From: Segatella baroniae B14
GTDB lineage: Bacteria; Bacteroidota; Bacteroidia; Bacteroidales; Bacteroidaceae
Direction: 5' to 3'
DNA: 64,000 nt
Assembly (NCBI RefSeq): GCF_022024235.1
Contig: NZ_CP091800.1
Span: forward strand, 92,501-156,500
Shown piece by piece: positions 1-9,693 of the stretch. The position numbers and the translations under genes were made by a program. The notes below the pieces were generated by a model that was given only the letters and a program-made list of their open reading frames with translations, did no database searches and was not told the origin of the DNA. Within the stretch, counting starts at the first letter, position 1, and each line of letters opens with the position of its first letter.

Positions 1-179
1 GTTCCGGGTTGGCTGACTGTCCAAGATTTCTGGGCTTGCATCTTCGAGCCCGGCTTCCTTTTTCTCTTATATATTAAACAGGTTCTGTAGTACAAGGAAA
101 CTTTGGATGACATCAACCAACCTTTACGTTTGTCATGTCTCTTGACTTTTACTTACTTCTAAATAAGCATCTCTTCCAG
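1..179 (-). other. 16S downstream spacer (start of rRNA internal spacer)
   Basis: This stretch lies 3' of the 16S gene in its direction of transcription, so it should be the beginning of the 16S-23S spacer. A hairpin can be drawn around 31-52 (GGGCT/AGCCC arms). No tRNA cloverleaf is visible; Ile/Ala tRNA genes, if present, would lie beyond the window edge. Confidence 0.5.
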
Positions 180-1709
<1,530 letters not shown>

Positions 1710-1966
1710 AAAATATCTTTGAATATCTAATTGAATAGATTATTTGTCTCTGTTTCAAGGACGCTTATCCTTTTATTGAAGTCGGTTTAAAGCCTGGACA
1801 AAAACTAAACTTGACGGTTCGTTTTTGTTACCCATTCACACATATCTATAATATGTGAACGCTTCTTGTACTACTTCTCTGTCTATGTAATCTTTTCAAA
1901 GAACTCTTTCTTTTAAGCCTCGTAACCAACGTTATTTGGCTGCTTCCGTTTGTTCGAAAGCGAGTG
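1710..1966 (-). other. rRNA leader
   Basis: The 257 nt between the rRNA promoter and the 16S 5' end form the transcribed leader. No convincing ORF is present. Anti-termination and RNase III processing sites are expected here, but I cannot delimit them. Confidence 0.55.
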
Positions 1967-1998
1967 CAAAGGTATACAAAATATCCATAACCTCCAAA
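1967..1998 (-). promoter_or_regulatory. rRNA operon promoter
   Basis: On the minus strand the -33 element TTTG (1995-1998) is followed after exactly 20 nt by the -7 element TACCTTTG (1967-1974), a perfect Bacteroidota housekeeping promoter pointing into the 16S gene. Confidence 0.8.
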
Positions 1999-2161
1999 TG
2001 TTTTCAAGAAAAAATTGCAAAAAACTAAGATTTTGCACGTTCTTTGACAACAGAAGCTTGTCCCTGTGGACGTACACATTATAATATATGAAATATGAGA
2101 ATGAGTTTTAGACTTAAAGAAGGAAGATTAATTATAGGACTCCCCTACTCCCACAAATTAT

Positions 2162-2378
2162 ACGAGTATTGGCAATTATGCATGCATTCACTGATTGCTC
2201 TGGCCTTACTTCCGTCACCATCGGCAATAACATGACGAGTATTGGCAGACTGTCTTTCTCTGATTGCTATGGCCCTACTTCCGCCACCATCGGCAATAAC
2301 ATGACGAAACTGGTTGACGCAGCTTACTACACTCCCCGACAATTTTTACGGCATCAGCACTACTTTTACCATTGTTAG
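2162..2378 (+). pseudogene. BspA-like leucine-rich repeat fragment
   Basis: The frame contains two imperfect copies of the BspA/LRR_5 repeat: AFTDCSGLTSVTIGNN then SFSDCYGPTSATIGNN, each followed by MT(S/K). Just upstream, in another frame, TSIGNYA is readable (2162-2182), so a frameshift separates it from the rest. Intact BspA-like surface proteins have many such 23-residue repeats, a signal peptide and a C-terminal tail, all absent here. I read it as a decayed remnant of a surface protein gene. Downstream to about 2480 there is a short open frame ending MYNKRTDLKFTDKNPH..., possibly more of the remnant, which I do not recognise. Confidence 0.6.
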
Positions 2379-2569
2379 ATACATACCTTTCTACGACATG
2401 TACAACAAAAGAACCGATTTGAAATTTACGGACAAGAACCCTCATGAGACTTGCGTATTTGAAATTGCAATGTAAGAATGCCTCAAATACGTGAATTTTG
2501 AAGAATTTTTGTATCTATCTGAATATCAATATGTTACACATTTAACATTTCTTCGGTTAAAAAAAAGGG

Positions 2570-2680
2570 CGCCAAAACCCCAGCTCCTAGGGGTCAAAAG
2601 CTTAGGGTTGACGCGATAAGGTCATAGAGTTTAGCGAACAAAGTCTTAGGTTTTGACCCCCAGGACCTGGGGTTTTGGCG
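2570..2680. repeat. large imperfect inverted repeat
   Basis: Left arm 2570-2609 begins CGCCAAAACCCCAGCTCCTA; the right arm 2638-2680 ends in its near-complement (CAGGACCTGGGGTTTTGGCG). The arms pair over about 36 positions with few mismatches, separated by roughly 28 nt. There is no ORF inside and no clear target-site duplication. It could be a miniature transposable element, a REP-type element or a strong hairpin; function unknown. Confidence 0.75.
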
Positions 2681-3057
2681 GGAGAGAAAATCGAGGGGAA
2701 GAAAAAAGTCCAAACAGGCTGACCAAAAGTTGAATATTTTAAGCTAGATGACGATTTTTGAAAACACTGTTTTTTGATAAATTATTTGACAGTCAAATCG
2801 ATTATAGGCGAAATCTGCAAGATATCTATTTTACATCTTGTATCAAATACTTTTTTACATGTTACATTTTAACATATCTACGAATCATGTTAACCAAAAT
2901 TAAACATCCATATCAACTATTACAATGAAGATTTTATACTTTTGCCCGAAATTTATGCAAAAATTATCAACTCATGAAAACAAGCAAACCTGTTCATTAC
3001 TATACGTATAAATCATTGATCTAAAAAATAGAATAAAATAATAAGACCATTTTAACG

Positions 3058-3249
3058 ATGAAAAACCTTATAATATTTGTTTGTTGTATTATTTTGTTTG
3101 CTGCATGTAATTTGCACAAAGATAATGAAAACGACTACGACAATGTACCTGCCTTGCCGCTAGAAAAAGGAAAATACCAAATAATAGACCTTGGCAATGC
3201 AGAAAAGACTGCCGACTTCTTTTTTGTAAAAAATCATATTAGTAAATAG
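3058..3249 (+). CDS. small putative lipoprotein
   Basis: Encodes 63 aa with an N-terminal hydrophobic signal and a lipobox ending LFAAC at Cys17, so it is predicted to be exported and lipid-anchored. The mature part (DNENDYDNVPALPLEKGKYQ...) is acidic and not recognised. It lies 37 nt upstream of the beta-propeller lipoprotein gene, in the same direction, and shares the MKN start and signal style with it. It could be a real small lipoprotein or the truncated front of a once larger gene. A possible -7 box TACTTTTG lies at 2937-2944. Confidence 0.5.
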   Translation: MKNLIIFVCCIILFAACNLHKDNENDYDNVPALPLEKGKYQIIDLGNAEKTADFFFVKNHISK

Positions 3250-3286
3250 TCGCATAAATAAATTTAATATCATAAATATCATCAAA

Positions 3287-4474
3287 ATGAAAAACCTGTG
3301 TTTTATAACGATCGCTTCTATTATCTGTCTATCATGCTCTAACAAACCTGAAGGATATGTAGATTATAATAAGTTGAATGAGTTAAAAAGGCTTACGTGT
3401 AAGGTGGAAAATATAGATTTAAGTAACTCTAAGGTATTGACTGAGCAGGATTTTATGCATAATTACATCACTGAACCTAATTATATCCAACTCGATAATA
3501 GCGTCCCTTTAGGACAAATAGAAAAAATCAGAAAATACAAAAATAATTTCTATATTTTATCCAACGATAAAATTTACATTTTTAATGGCAAAGGAAAGTA
3601 TTTAAAAACAATTGATTACAAAGGACATGGACGTAATGAATATATAGTTCTCAGAGACTTCCAGATCTTGCCAAAAGAGAATATAATTTTAGGTATTGAC
3701 GATAGAGAAAAGAAAATATTTAAATTTTCTCTTCGCACAGGAAAATGTCTTGGAACTATGGATGAAATTGTTGCAAGTCCATTTGCAAGAAAAATAGGGA
3801 AATATTATATCCATTCCTTACTATATGGCAATGATGCGAATCTAGAAGATAGTCATCTTATTGTTGTAACCGATGGGAAGAAAACGATAGCAAAACAATT
3901 TTCTATGCCTCCAATAACAGAGAACGCTTTCGTTGAAAATAACTTATACGAACATGGTCATTATGCAACATTCATTCCTTTATATTCAGATACGGTATAT
4001 TGCATAAATGATAATTTAACATATTATCCGAAATATGTTGTCAAACAAAAAAAGAGTATATGGTCCAAAAAAAATGAAAGTATAAAATATCAGCAAGTTT
4101 CCGACATGCTCAAAACACAATCATATACATATTTATCACCAGGAATGTTTATGGAAGCAAAGCATGGGATTATTTTAGGTTTATCCATAGGAAATAATTA
4201 TGGGCTCTCAAATAAATATTATTTTTATGACAAAATCAAAAAAAATATATACGAACTTGAAACTGGTATGTTCAAGGAAAAAACAGATCGAGTATTCCCT
4301 ACTTTTTTAAGCTTTACAGCAGATAATTCTTTTTATGGATACTATCAAGACATATCCGTTTATAAGTTTTTATTGGATTCAAATCTACTAAAAAAAGGCA
4401 AGTTATATAATATCATCAAGAATTCAAAGAAAGGAGATAATCCTGTTCTAGTTGAATTTAAACTAAAGAATTAG
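3287..4474 (+). CDS. 6-bladed beta-propeller lipoprotein
   Basis: Encodes 395 aa. A signal with lipobox IICLSC (Cys at about 16-17) is followed by repeated beta-strand units such as YILSNDKIYIFNGKGKYLKTIDYKGHGRNEY and FQILPKENIILGIDDREKKIFKFS, the pattern of Bacteroidota NHL/6-bladed propeller lipoproteins. These are abundant outer-membrane or periplasmic proteins of unknown ligand. Codon use is very AT-rich compared with the enzymes further right, fitting the accessory zone it sits in. Nothing beyond the small lipoprotein upstream suggests a specific pathway. Confidence 0.65.
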   Translation: MKNLCFITIASIICLSCSNKPEGYVDYNKLNELKRLTCKVENIDLSNSKVLTEQDFMHNYITEPNYIQLDNSVPLGQIEKIRKYKNNFYILSNDKIYIFNGKGKYLKTIDYKGHGRNEYIVLRDFQILPKENIILGIDDREKKIFKFSLRTGKCLGTMDEIVASPFARKIGKYYIHSLLYGNDANLEDSHLIVVTDGKKTIAKQFSMPPITENAFVENNLYEHGHYATFIPLYSDTVYCINDNLTYYPKYVVKQKKSIWSKKNESIKYQQVSDMLKTQSYTYLSPGMFMEAKHGIILGLSIGNNYGLSNKYYFYDKIKKNIYELETGMFKEKTDRVFPTFLSFTADNSFYGYYQDISVYKFLLDSNLLKKGKLYNIIKNSKKGDNPVLVEFKLKN

Positions 4475-4502
4475 TAGTATAAATACCGATAAACTGATTA
4501 CT

Positions 4503-4699
4503 ATCAATACTGATGAGTACTCACGCTGTGGTTGCTCACGGTGCTGAAGAGTATGCCAATGGTGACGTGTTCACCAATAGCATTGAGGGCTTTTGGAGTC
4601 ACTTCAGAAGAATGATTGTGGGCTGTTATCACGATGTGTCTGATAAGCATTTGCAGTCAATACATTGACGAGGCTGTGTATCGTTGGTTCTCTAAGTAA
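4503..4699 (+). pseudogene. IS1595-type transposase remnant
   Basis: Three pieces of a DDE transposase C-terminus are readable in shifting frames: INTDEYS (from 4503), then VAHGAEEYANGDVFTNSIEG followed by FWSHFRRMIVGCYHDVS (to about 4670), then YIDEAVYRWFSK and a stop at 4697-4699. The N-S-I-E-G-F-W block is characteristic of IS1595/ISXO2-like enzymes. An internal deletion after TDEYS and a frameshift near 4662 make it dead. No terminal inverted repeats were found. Confidence 0.8.
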
Positions 4700-4867
4700 T
4701 TTTATGCGCATATGTTCATATCTTTCGTATGAGGGGGACACATCACTTGCATCACCGTTTCTGTCAAATTCATTATACTCATCCCATTCTCTCAATACTC
4801 TATTCACCGATTCTTTCACGATTCTATGCAAGTCTGATTCTGTTAATCTTATAAGTTTCTTATTCAT
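4604..4867 (-). pseudogene. phage-type small protein, 3' end replaced by IS remnant
   Basis: The 87-aa frame begins MNKKLIRLTESDLHRIVKES and continues VNRVLREWDEYNEF, an N-terminus I associate with small hypothetical proteins of Bacteroides/Prevotella phages and mobile elements. From about residue 60 on (REPTIHSLVNVLTANAYQTH) the frame is simply the antisense of the IS1595 remnant. So the original gene was cut by the insertion and its present C-terminus is accidental. Function unknown. Confidence 0.5.
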
Positions 4868-4915
4868 ATTATAATACGTATTAATTCGTTATTTTTCTAA
4901 TAAATATCACGAAGA

Positions 4916-4947
4916 TTTGTTTTTATCAGTTTTTTTATGTATATTTT
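4916..4947 (+). promoter_or_regulatory. promoter of the 64/124-aa gene pair
   Basis: TTTG (4916-4919), 20 nt, TATATTTT (4940-4947; one mismatch to TAnnTTTG), 45 nt upstream of the first start codon. Confidence 0.6.
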
Positions 4948-4992
4948 ACGCAAATAAGGATATTTATTGTAGAATTATAAAGATAGAATCAT

Positions 4993-5187
4993 ATGGGTAA
5001 GAAAGTACACTTGATTAATAAAGAAGGTAAAACTAAGGTTGTTGAGCATAGTGAATTTATGGATTCTCAACTGCTAACTGAAAATAAGTTTTCTGATTAT
5101 GAGGTAGACGTTAATTGGTATTTATCAAATGGCTACATGACATTGGAAGACATGAGGAAATCAATAGGAGGTAATGGTAATAGTTAG
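4993..5187 (+). CDS. hypothetical protein, first gene of a two-gene module
   Basis: Encodes 64 aa (MGKKVHLINKEGKTKVVEHS...), charged, with no signal peptide or membrane segment. Its last 14 nt overlap the start of the following 124-aa gene, so the two are translationally coupled. A promoter at 4916-4947 and a terminator at 5551-5585 enclose exactly this pair. Size, overlap and isolation resemble a toxin-antitoxin or modifier pair, but I recognise no known family and see no helix-turn-helix or AbrB fold by eye. Confidence 0.6.
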   Translation: MGKKVHLINKEGKTKVVEHSEFMDSQLLTENKFSDYEVDVNWYLSNGYMTLEDMRKSIGGNGNS

Positions 5188-5548
5188 TGATGATGTTAGA
5201 AATGTAGTCAATAGAATATTCCTGATTGGTATTGCATACAAAGGACGTATACCAAATATGTATGGACAAATAATAAGTGCATTTGAAAAATTAGAAAGTT
5301 CAGTAGCAAACGGCAATGCCTCATCTGTAAATTCAGCACCATTTGCTTGGAGAAGAGACAAAATGTTGGTTTTAAGAGTTGGCTCGTTAATGTTCTCATA
5401 TACCAAGACAATTCAACAGAATGGAGAAACACTTGTTATAGTCCATGAGGCAATGGAAAATGGCCGAATAGTCACAGAACAAGAAAAGAAGATAAACACT
5501 ATCATCAAAGAAACAATAGAGCAATATTTGAAACGGAATTTGATATAA
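5174..5548 (+). CDS. hypothetical protein, second gene of a two-gene module
   Basis: Encodes 124 aa and starts inside the end of the 64-aa gene. It is predicted to be mixed alpha/beta and cytoplasmic, with a core WRRDKMLVLRVGSLMFSYTK followed by TIQQNGETLVIVHEAMENGR and a lysine-rich helical tail. The central strand pattern (basic hairpin, LVIVHEAMENG) is loosely like small RelE/ParE-type folds, but no catalytic signature can be named. Treat the toxin idea as a hypothesis only. The gene ends 3 nt before a strong terminator hairpin. Confidence 0.6.
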   Translation: MVIVSDDVRNVVNRIFLIGIAYKGRIPNMYGQIISAFEKLESSVANGNASSVNSAPFAWRRDKMLVLRVGSLMFSYTKTIQQNGETLVIVHEAMENGRIVTEQEKKINTIIKETIEQYLKRNLI

Positions 5549-5550
5549 TG

Positions 5551-5585
5551 AAAATGAGCAACCTTGTTAAGCTGCTCATTTTTTT
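5551..5585 (+). terminator. rho-independent terminator
   Basis: Arms AAAATGAGCA / TGCTCATTTT with loop ACCTTGTTAAGC, followed by a T run, directly after the 124-aa gene. Confidence 0.85.
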
Positions 5586-5706
5586 GTGTGTTTTTTGTGC
5601 CAACTGCTATATCATTGCCTAAATTTATGTACAAACATGACGTGTAATATCATAATCTTTTCTATCTTTGCATGTAAATTAATCTTAGAAACAGATCAAA
5701 TAATAC

Positions 5707-8679
5707 ATGAAAAAGATTTATTCACTTTTTATCGTGCTATTACTTTCTGGTAATATCTCGGCTATAGAAAGAGAAAAACTGAACTTCAATGGCGGGTGGC
5801 TAATGCAGGTGGGTGACTTTCCTGAAGCACAGTCTGTAACTTACAAAGACAAGAACTGGAAAAAAGTAACCTTACCTTACGCTTTCAACCGACAGGAAGC
5901 CTTTCGAGTAAGTATCGAAAATCTATCGGATACCATTATCTGGTATCGTAAGCATTTTACGATAAACGAAATTCAAAATCGAAAATATTTCATAGAGTTC
6001 GAAGGAGTACGCTTCGCGGCTGATTTTTATCTTAATGGCCATCATATCGGACTATCAGAAAATGGTGTCATGGCGTCAGGATATGATCTCACTCCGTTTA
6101 TTAAAAAAGGAAAGAATGTTTTAGCCGTTCGTGTCGATAATGACTGGAACTATCACGAGCGCGCTACCAACCAGAGGTACCAATGGAACGATAAAAACTT
6201 TAATGCCAACTATGGTGGAATAACCAAGAATGTATGGCTGCATCAAACAGATTTACTCTATCAAACTCTACCTTTATATAGTAATTTGGGTACTACTGGG
6301 GTATATGTCTATGGTACCGACTACGACACGGCAGGCAAACAAGTAACGGTACATGCAGAAAGCCAAGTACGAAACGAGGATTCTCAAGCTCGAACCTTTG
6401 TCTATGCCTGTAAAGTACTTGATGCGAATGGTAAAGAAGTTGCTCATTTCAAGGGCAAGAAATATACCCTTCAACCCGGAGAGACTACGTCTGTTAATGC
6501 AAAGGGAGTACTTCATCATGCGCATTTCTGGTCATGGGGCTATGGCTATCTCTATACCGTAAAAACAATCCTTCAGAATGAAGATGGTAGCCCTATCGAT
6601 GAAAATATCATTCGCACTGGTTTTCGCAAAACCCAGTTTGGTGAAGGTAAAATCTGGCTTAATGACCGATGCATGATGGTTCATGGGTATGCCCAACGTA
6701 CAAGCAATGAGTGGCCGGGTGTAGGTATAGACATTCCAGCCTGGTTGAGTGACTATAGCAATCGTCTGATGGTAGAATCAGGCGGAAATGTGGTACGCTG
6801 GATGCACGTCACTCCATCGAAGCAAGATGTAGAGAGTTGTGATCGAGTAGGACTCATTCAGGCTATGCCTGCCGGTGATGCAGAGAAAGATGTAACCGGT
6901 CGCCGATGGGAACAACGCAAACTCCTGATGCGCGATGCCATTATTTATAATCGCAACAACCCATCCATCCTCTTCTATGAAGGGGGAAACGAAAGTATTT
7001 CACGCGAACACATGATAGAATTACGTCAAATTCGTGACACTTATGATCCCAATGGCGGAAGAGCCATCGGTTCTCGAGAAATGCTCGATATAGCCGAAGC
7101 CGAATATGGTGGTGAAATGCTATACATCAATAAGAGTGCTACCCACCCGATGTGGAGTATGGAATATCATCGCGATGAGGGACTACGAAAATACTGGGAT
7201 GACGAGAGTTATCCATACCACAAAGAAGGTGACGGACCGCTCTATCGTGGCAAACCGGCTTTAGAATACAACCATAACATGGATTCACTAGCTGTGTCTA
7301 TGGTGAAGCGTTGGTATGAATATTTTATCGAGCGACCAGGTACCGGAAAACGTGTCAGCAGCGGTGGTGTCAAGATTATATTCTCCGATACAAACACACA
7401 TCATCGCGGTGAGGCCAATTATCGCACCAGTGGTGTTACTGATGCGATGCGTATACCCAAAGATTCTTACTTTGCTCATCAGGTGATGTGGAATGGTTGG
7501 GTTACCCCAGAGCAAAACGGCACATATATTATCGGTCACTGGAATTATCCTGCCGGTACTGTTAAGACGGAATATGTAGTCAGTACGGGCGATGAAGTAG
7601 AACTATTCCTCAATGGCAAATCTCTTGGTCGCGGCAAGCGCTCTGATGAATATCTCTTTACTTTCCAGGGTGTACACTATGAAGCTGGAAAACTTGAGGC
7701 TGTATCTTATATCAAAGGCAAGGAAGTAAGTCGATATACATTGGAGACTGCGGGTAAACCAGACCATATCAAACTCACACCTATCCTGAATCCTTTAGGC
7801 TTCAAAGCCGACGGAGCTGATGTTGCTCTCGTTGATGTGGAAATCGTTGATGCTCAAGGACACCGTTGCCCTCTCGACAATCGTATGATAACCTTTACGC
7901 AAAAGGGCGAAGGGGAATGGATTGGTGGTATCGCCATGTCAAACAACAAGCAAAATACTGTAGACAACTTCATTAACAGTATGACCTTACCCGTAGAATG
8001 TGGTATCAATCGTATTATGGTTCGTTCTACAACAAAACCGGGTATCCTTCAGCTTACTGCAAGCGCGGATGGTATGCAGCCAGTATCGCTAAAACTTCAA
8101 ACGGAATCAATAGACCAGCAGCATTACAATCCTGGACTGACACTGGCCAGCAACCTGAAACGAGGTGAAACGCCTAACACACCATCCTATACCGATATTC
8201 GACAGACCGTCGCCATTGTCGGAGTAGAGGCAGGAAGCAATGCTGCTGAAGCTGCGCTAAGTTATGATGACAACGAATTAACAGAATGGAAAAGTGACGG
8301 GAAACTAGAAAACGCCTGGATTACCTACCAACTGGAACAACCAACTGCTATCGATGAAATTACCCTCAAATTAACTGGTTGGCGCGACAAATATTATCCA
8401 TTAGCTATCTATGCTGACGGAAAAGAAATCTGGAGAGGTTGGACCTACCCTACCCTGGGCTATGTGCATATTAATATTGATAAACCTGTATCTGCTAAAG
8501 CCATCACGATCAAGATGTTAGGCAATACCAAGACACAGAAGGCAACGGGTGATATGGCAGAGTTAGCAGGCGGCAAAGCTGATACATTCCAGGAGACTCC
8601 ATCTGCTAAAGGTAAGACAGAACTTCGTATTGTTGACATCGATTTTTTGTACGGTATGGTGGAGAATAGTACAAGGTAA
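5707..8679 (+). CDS. glycoside hydrolase family 2 (beta-galactosidase-like)
   Basis: Encodes 990 aa with a signal peptide (about residues 1-19). Order: GH2 sugar-binding domain (about 22-180), immunoglobulin-like domain (about 200-310), TIM barrel (about 310-600), a DUF4982-like domain (VDVEIVDAQG region, about 620-790) and a C-terminal discoidin-like domain (about 830-985). In the barrel, E429 in EGGNES fits the acid/base and E520 in ALEYNHN fits the nucleophile (compare CEYAH in LacZ). It probably removes a beta-linked sugar, galactose most likely, from extracellular or periplasmic oligosaccharides; the exact substrate cannot be read. No SusC/SusD gene is adjacent. A -7 box TATCTTTG sits at 5663-5670. 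Confidence 0.85.
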   Translation: MKKIYSLFIVLLLSGNISAIEREKLNFNGGWLMQVGDFPEAQSVTYKDKNWKKVTLPYAFNRQEAFRVSIENLSDTIIWYRKHFTINEIQNRKYFIEFEGVRFAADFYLNGHHIGLSENGVMASGYDLTPFIKKGKNVLAVRVDNDWNYHERATNQRYQWNDKNFNANYGGITKNVWLHQTDLLYQTLPLYSNLGTTGVYVYGTDYDTAGKQVTVHAESQVRNEDSQARTFVYACKVLDANGKEVAHFKGKKYTLQPGETTSVNAKGVLHHAHFWSWGYGYLYTVKTILQNEDGSPIDENIIRTGFRKTQFGEGKIWLNDRCMMVHGYAQRTSNEWPGVGIDIPAWLSDYSNRLMVESGGNVVRWMHVTPSKQDVESCDRVGLIQAMPAGDAEKDVTGRRWEQRKLLMRDAIIYNRNNPSILFYEGGNESISREHMIELRQIRDTYDPNGGRAIGSREMLDIAEAEYGGEMLYINKSATHPMWSMEYHRDEGLRKYWDDESYPYHKEGDGPLYRGKPALEYNHNMDSLAVSMVKRWYEYFIERPGTGKRVSSGGVKIIFSDTNTHHRGEANYRTSGVTDAMRIPKDSYFAHQVMWNGWVTPEQNGTYIIGHWNYPAGTVKTEYVVSTGDEVELFLNGKSLGRGKRSDEYLFTFQGVHYEAGKLEAVSYIKGKEVSRYTLETAGKPDHIKLTPILNPLGFKADGADVALVDVEIVDAQGHRCPLDNRMITFTQKGEGEWIGGIAMSNNKQNTVDNFINSMTLPVECGINRIMVRSTTKPGILQLTASADGMQPVSLKLQTESIDQQHYNPGLTLASNLKRGETPNTPSYTDIRQTVAIVGVEAGSNAAEAALSYDDNELTEWKSDGKLENAWITYQLEQPTAIDEITLKLTGWRDKYYPLAIYADGKEIWRGWTYPTLGYVHINIDKPVSAKAITIKMLGNTKTQKATGDMAELAGGKADTFQETPSAKGKTELRIVDIDFLYGMVENSTR

Positions 8680-8690
8680 GCATTGGATAA

Positions 8691-8867
8691 AGACCAACAG
8701 AAGTTGCCGAAAACATTTTGGCGACTTTAAAACAATGGTATAGAGCCATCCACTGTCTTAAGCAAATCTTAAGCGATCAGCCACGTGTTCGCTCTTATGG
8801 AGCAATGCTTTTGTTCGAGGGTAAAATATATATCATGGCATTTGGTAAGACAAATGATGGAACTTGA
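8691..8867 (+). pseudogene. unrecognised gene remnant (open frame without start)
   Basis: A 58-codon frame opens after a stop at 8688-8690 and ends at TGA 8865-8867. It reads like real protein (QILSDQPRVRSYGAMLLFEG then KIYIMAFGKTNDGT) but has no start codon at its front. It is probably the decayed 3' end of a gene; family unknown. Confidence 0.35.
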
Positions 8868-8988
8868 TGAAACGATTTGTTTCTAAAGGCATTACTATAT
8901 ATAAATATCAATAGCAGGCAACATAATGGAATATATGTTATAAGATCGTCGTTTTATGTAAAAAATGAAAGAAGACTAGAAAATTAAG

Positions 8989-9022
8989 AAGCCCAGGAGA
9001 TAAAAAATTTCCTGAGCTTTTT
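8989..9022. terminator. terminator hairpin, possibly bidirectional
   Basis: AAGCCCAGGAGA / TTTCCTGAGCTT pair over 12 positions with one mismatch around an A-rich loop. A T run follows on the plus strand; the minus side is T-rich. It would end both the GH2 transcript and a leftward transcript from 9101-9131. Confidence 0.65.
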
Positions 9023-9095
9023 GATATATAATAGAATTGTGTTGGTGTTATTGTCTTCTATTCCTTTAAATGGATTTTAATTCTACTATCGTTTA
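8989..9095 (-). ncRNA. candidate small RNA under a three-operator promoter
   Basis: A leftward promoter (TTTG within 9128-9131, 19 nt, TATCTTTG at 9101-9108) is followed by about 105 nt with no ATG and then by the hairpin at 8989-9022. Its control region copies that of the rubrerythrin operon. It may be a small RNA, or a promoter orphaned when its gene was lost. No sequence family recognised. Confidence 0.35.
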
Positions 9096-9178
9096 CGATG
9101 CAAAGATACAAATAATATTCTTCATCGCAAACGATTAAATATACTTATTAACAGCTATTAATAAATATCGTATACGAC
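9088..9178 (-). promoter_or_regulatory. promoter with three ATCG-N4-CGAT operators (copy 1)
   Basis: Palindromes ATCGTTTACGAT (9088-9099), ATCGCAAACGAT (9124-9135) and ATCGTATACGAC (9167-9178) lie around a minus-strand promoter. The middle operator contains the -33 TTTG, and the first sits one base after the -7 box TATCTTTG. Spacings (31 nt between outer and middle, 15 nt from middle to -7, 1 nt to the last) equal those at 12182-12272. Confidence 0.75.
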
Positions 9179-9307
9179 CAGAGGCAAATTAACAGTCATT
9201 TACATATATTGGTTTTATTCGATTGAAAAAATGATTACTGCTGTCCGCTAAAAAAGGAAATGAAGTAAGATGGGAGTATTTTTATTATAAAAAGATAAGG
9301 ACTAATA

Positions 9308-9340
9308 ACAAAAAAAATCGAATTCCAAAAGGAATCCGAT
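9308..9340 (-). terminator. terminator of the 29-aa gene
   Basis: On the minus strand ATCGGATTCC, loop TTTT, GGAATTCGAT, then a run of T. It lies about 60 nt after the stop codon of the small gene. Confidence 0.85.
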
Positions 9341-9401
9341 TACTATATCGTTTAAAAGAATTATCTACGAAAGCTGCACCTTAAGGTGAACAGCATTGTC
9401 T

Positions 9402-9491
9402 TTACTTACCAGCAGCAATCTTGTTATTTACATTTACTGCATTTGCTGCAACTGCTACTACAACTGCTAAAACTACCATTAATGTCATCAT
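9402..9491 (-). CDS. 29-aa hydrophobic small protein
   Basis: Start ATG at 9489-9491 (a second ATG follows at once), stop at 9402-9404. The peptide MMTLMVVLAVVVAVAANAVN then VNNKIAAGK is one hydrophobic helix followed by a short polar, basic end: either a single-pass small membrane protein or a bare signal-like peptide. A full promoter (9567-9598) and a strong terminator (9308-9340) enclose just this frame, the best argument that it is real. Function unknown; its neighbours are a His-rich secreted protein and stress genes. Confidence 0.6.
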   Translation of the reverse strand: MMTLMVVLAVVVAVAANAVNVNNKIAAGK

Positions 9492-9566
9492 AATTATTAT
9501 CCTTTCTACATCTTTATGAGACCCGTATTAGTCTCGTTATACATTCTTTTATTTCTTTTTACACTG

Positions 9567-9598
9567 CAAAGATACGCATTGTGCACGAACACACCAAA
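9567..9598 (-). promoter_or_regulatory. promoter of the 29-aa gene
   Basis: Minus strand TTTG (9595-9598), 20 nt, TATCTTTG (9567-9574): a perfect match. A small hairpin GAGAC/GTCTC lies in the leader near 9519-9535. Confidence 0.75.
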
Positions 9599-9651
9599 TA
9601 TTTCTATGTTATTTAGCATATTTTCGTTGTATTCTTGACCTTTATCAATAG

Positions 9652-9681
9652 CAAAAACAATGCTCCCATTAAGGAGCATTG
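9652..9681 (-). terminator. terminator of the His-rich protein gene
   Basis: CAATGCTCC / GGAGCATTG hairpin (9658-9681) followed by TTTTTGC on the minus strand, just after the stop at 9694. Confidence 0.85.
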
Positions 9682-9693
9682 TTGTAAATGAGG

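Noticed and set aside
1..60. Possible tRNA 3' half (TTCGAGCCCGGCTTCC)
   Set aside because: The T-arm and acceptor stems cannot be paired with correct lengths; it is better read as a spacer hairpin.
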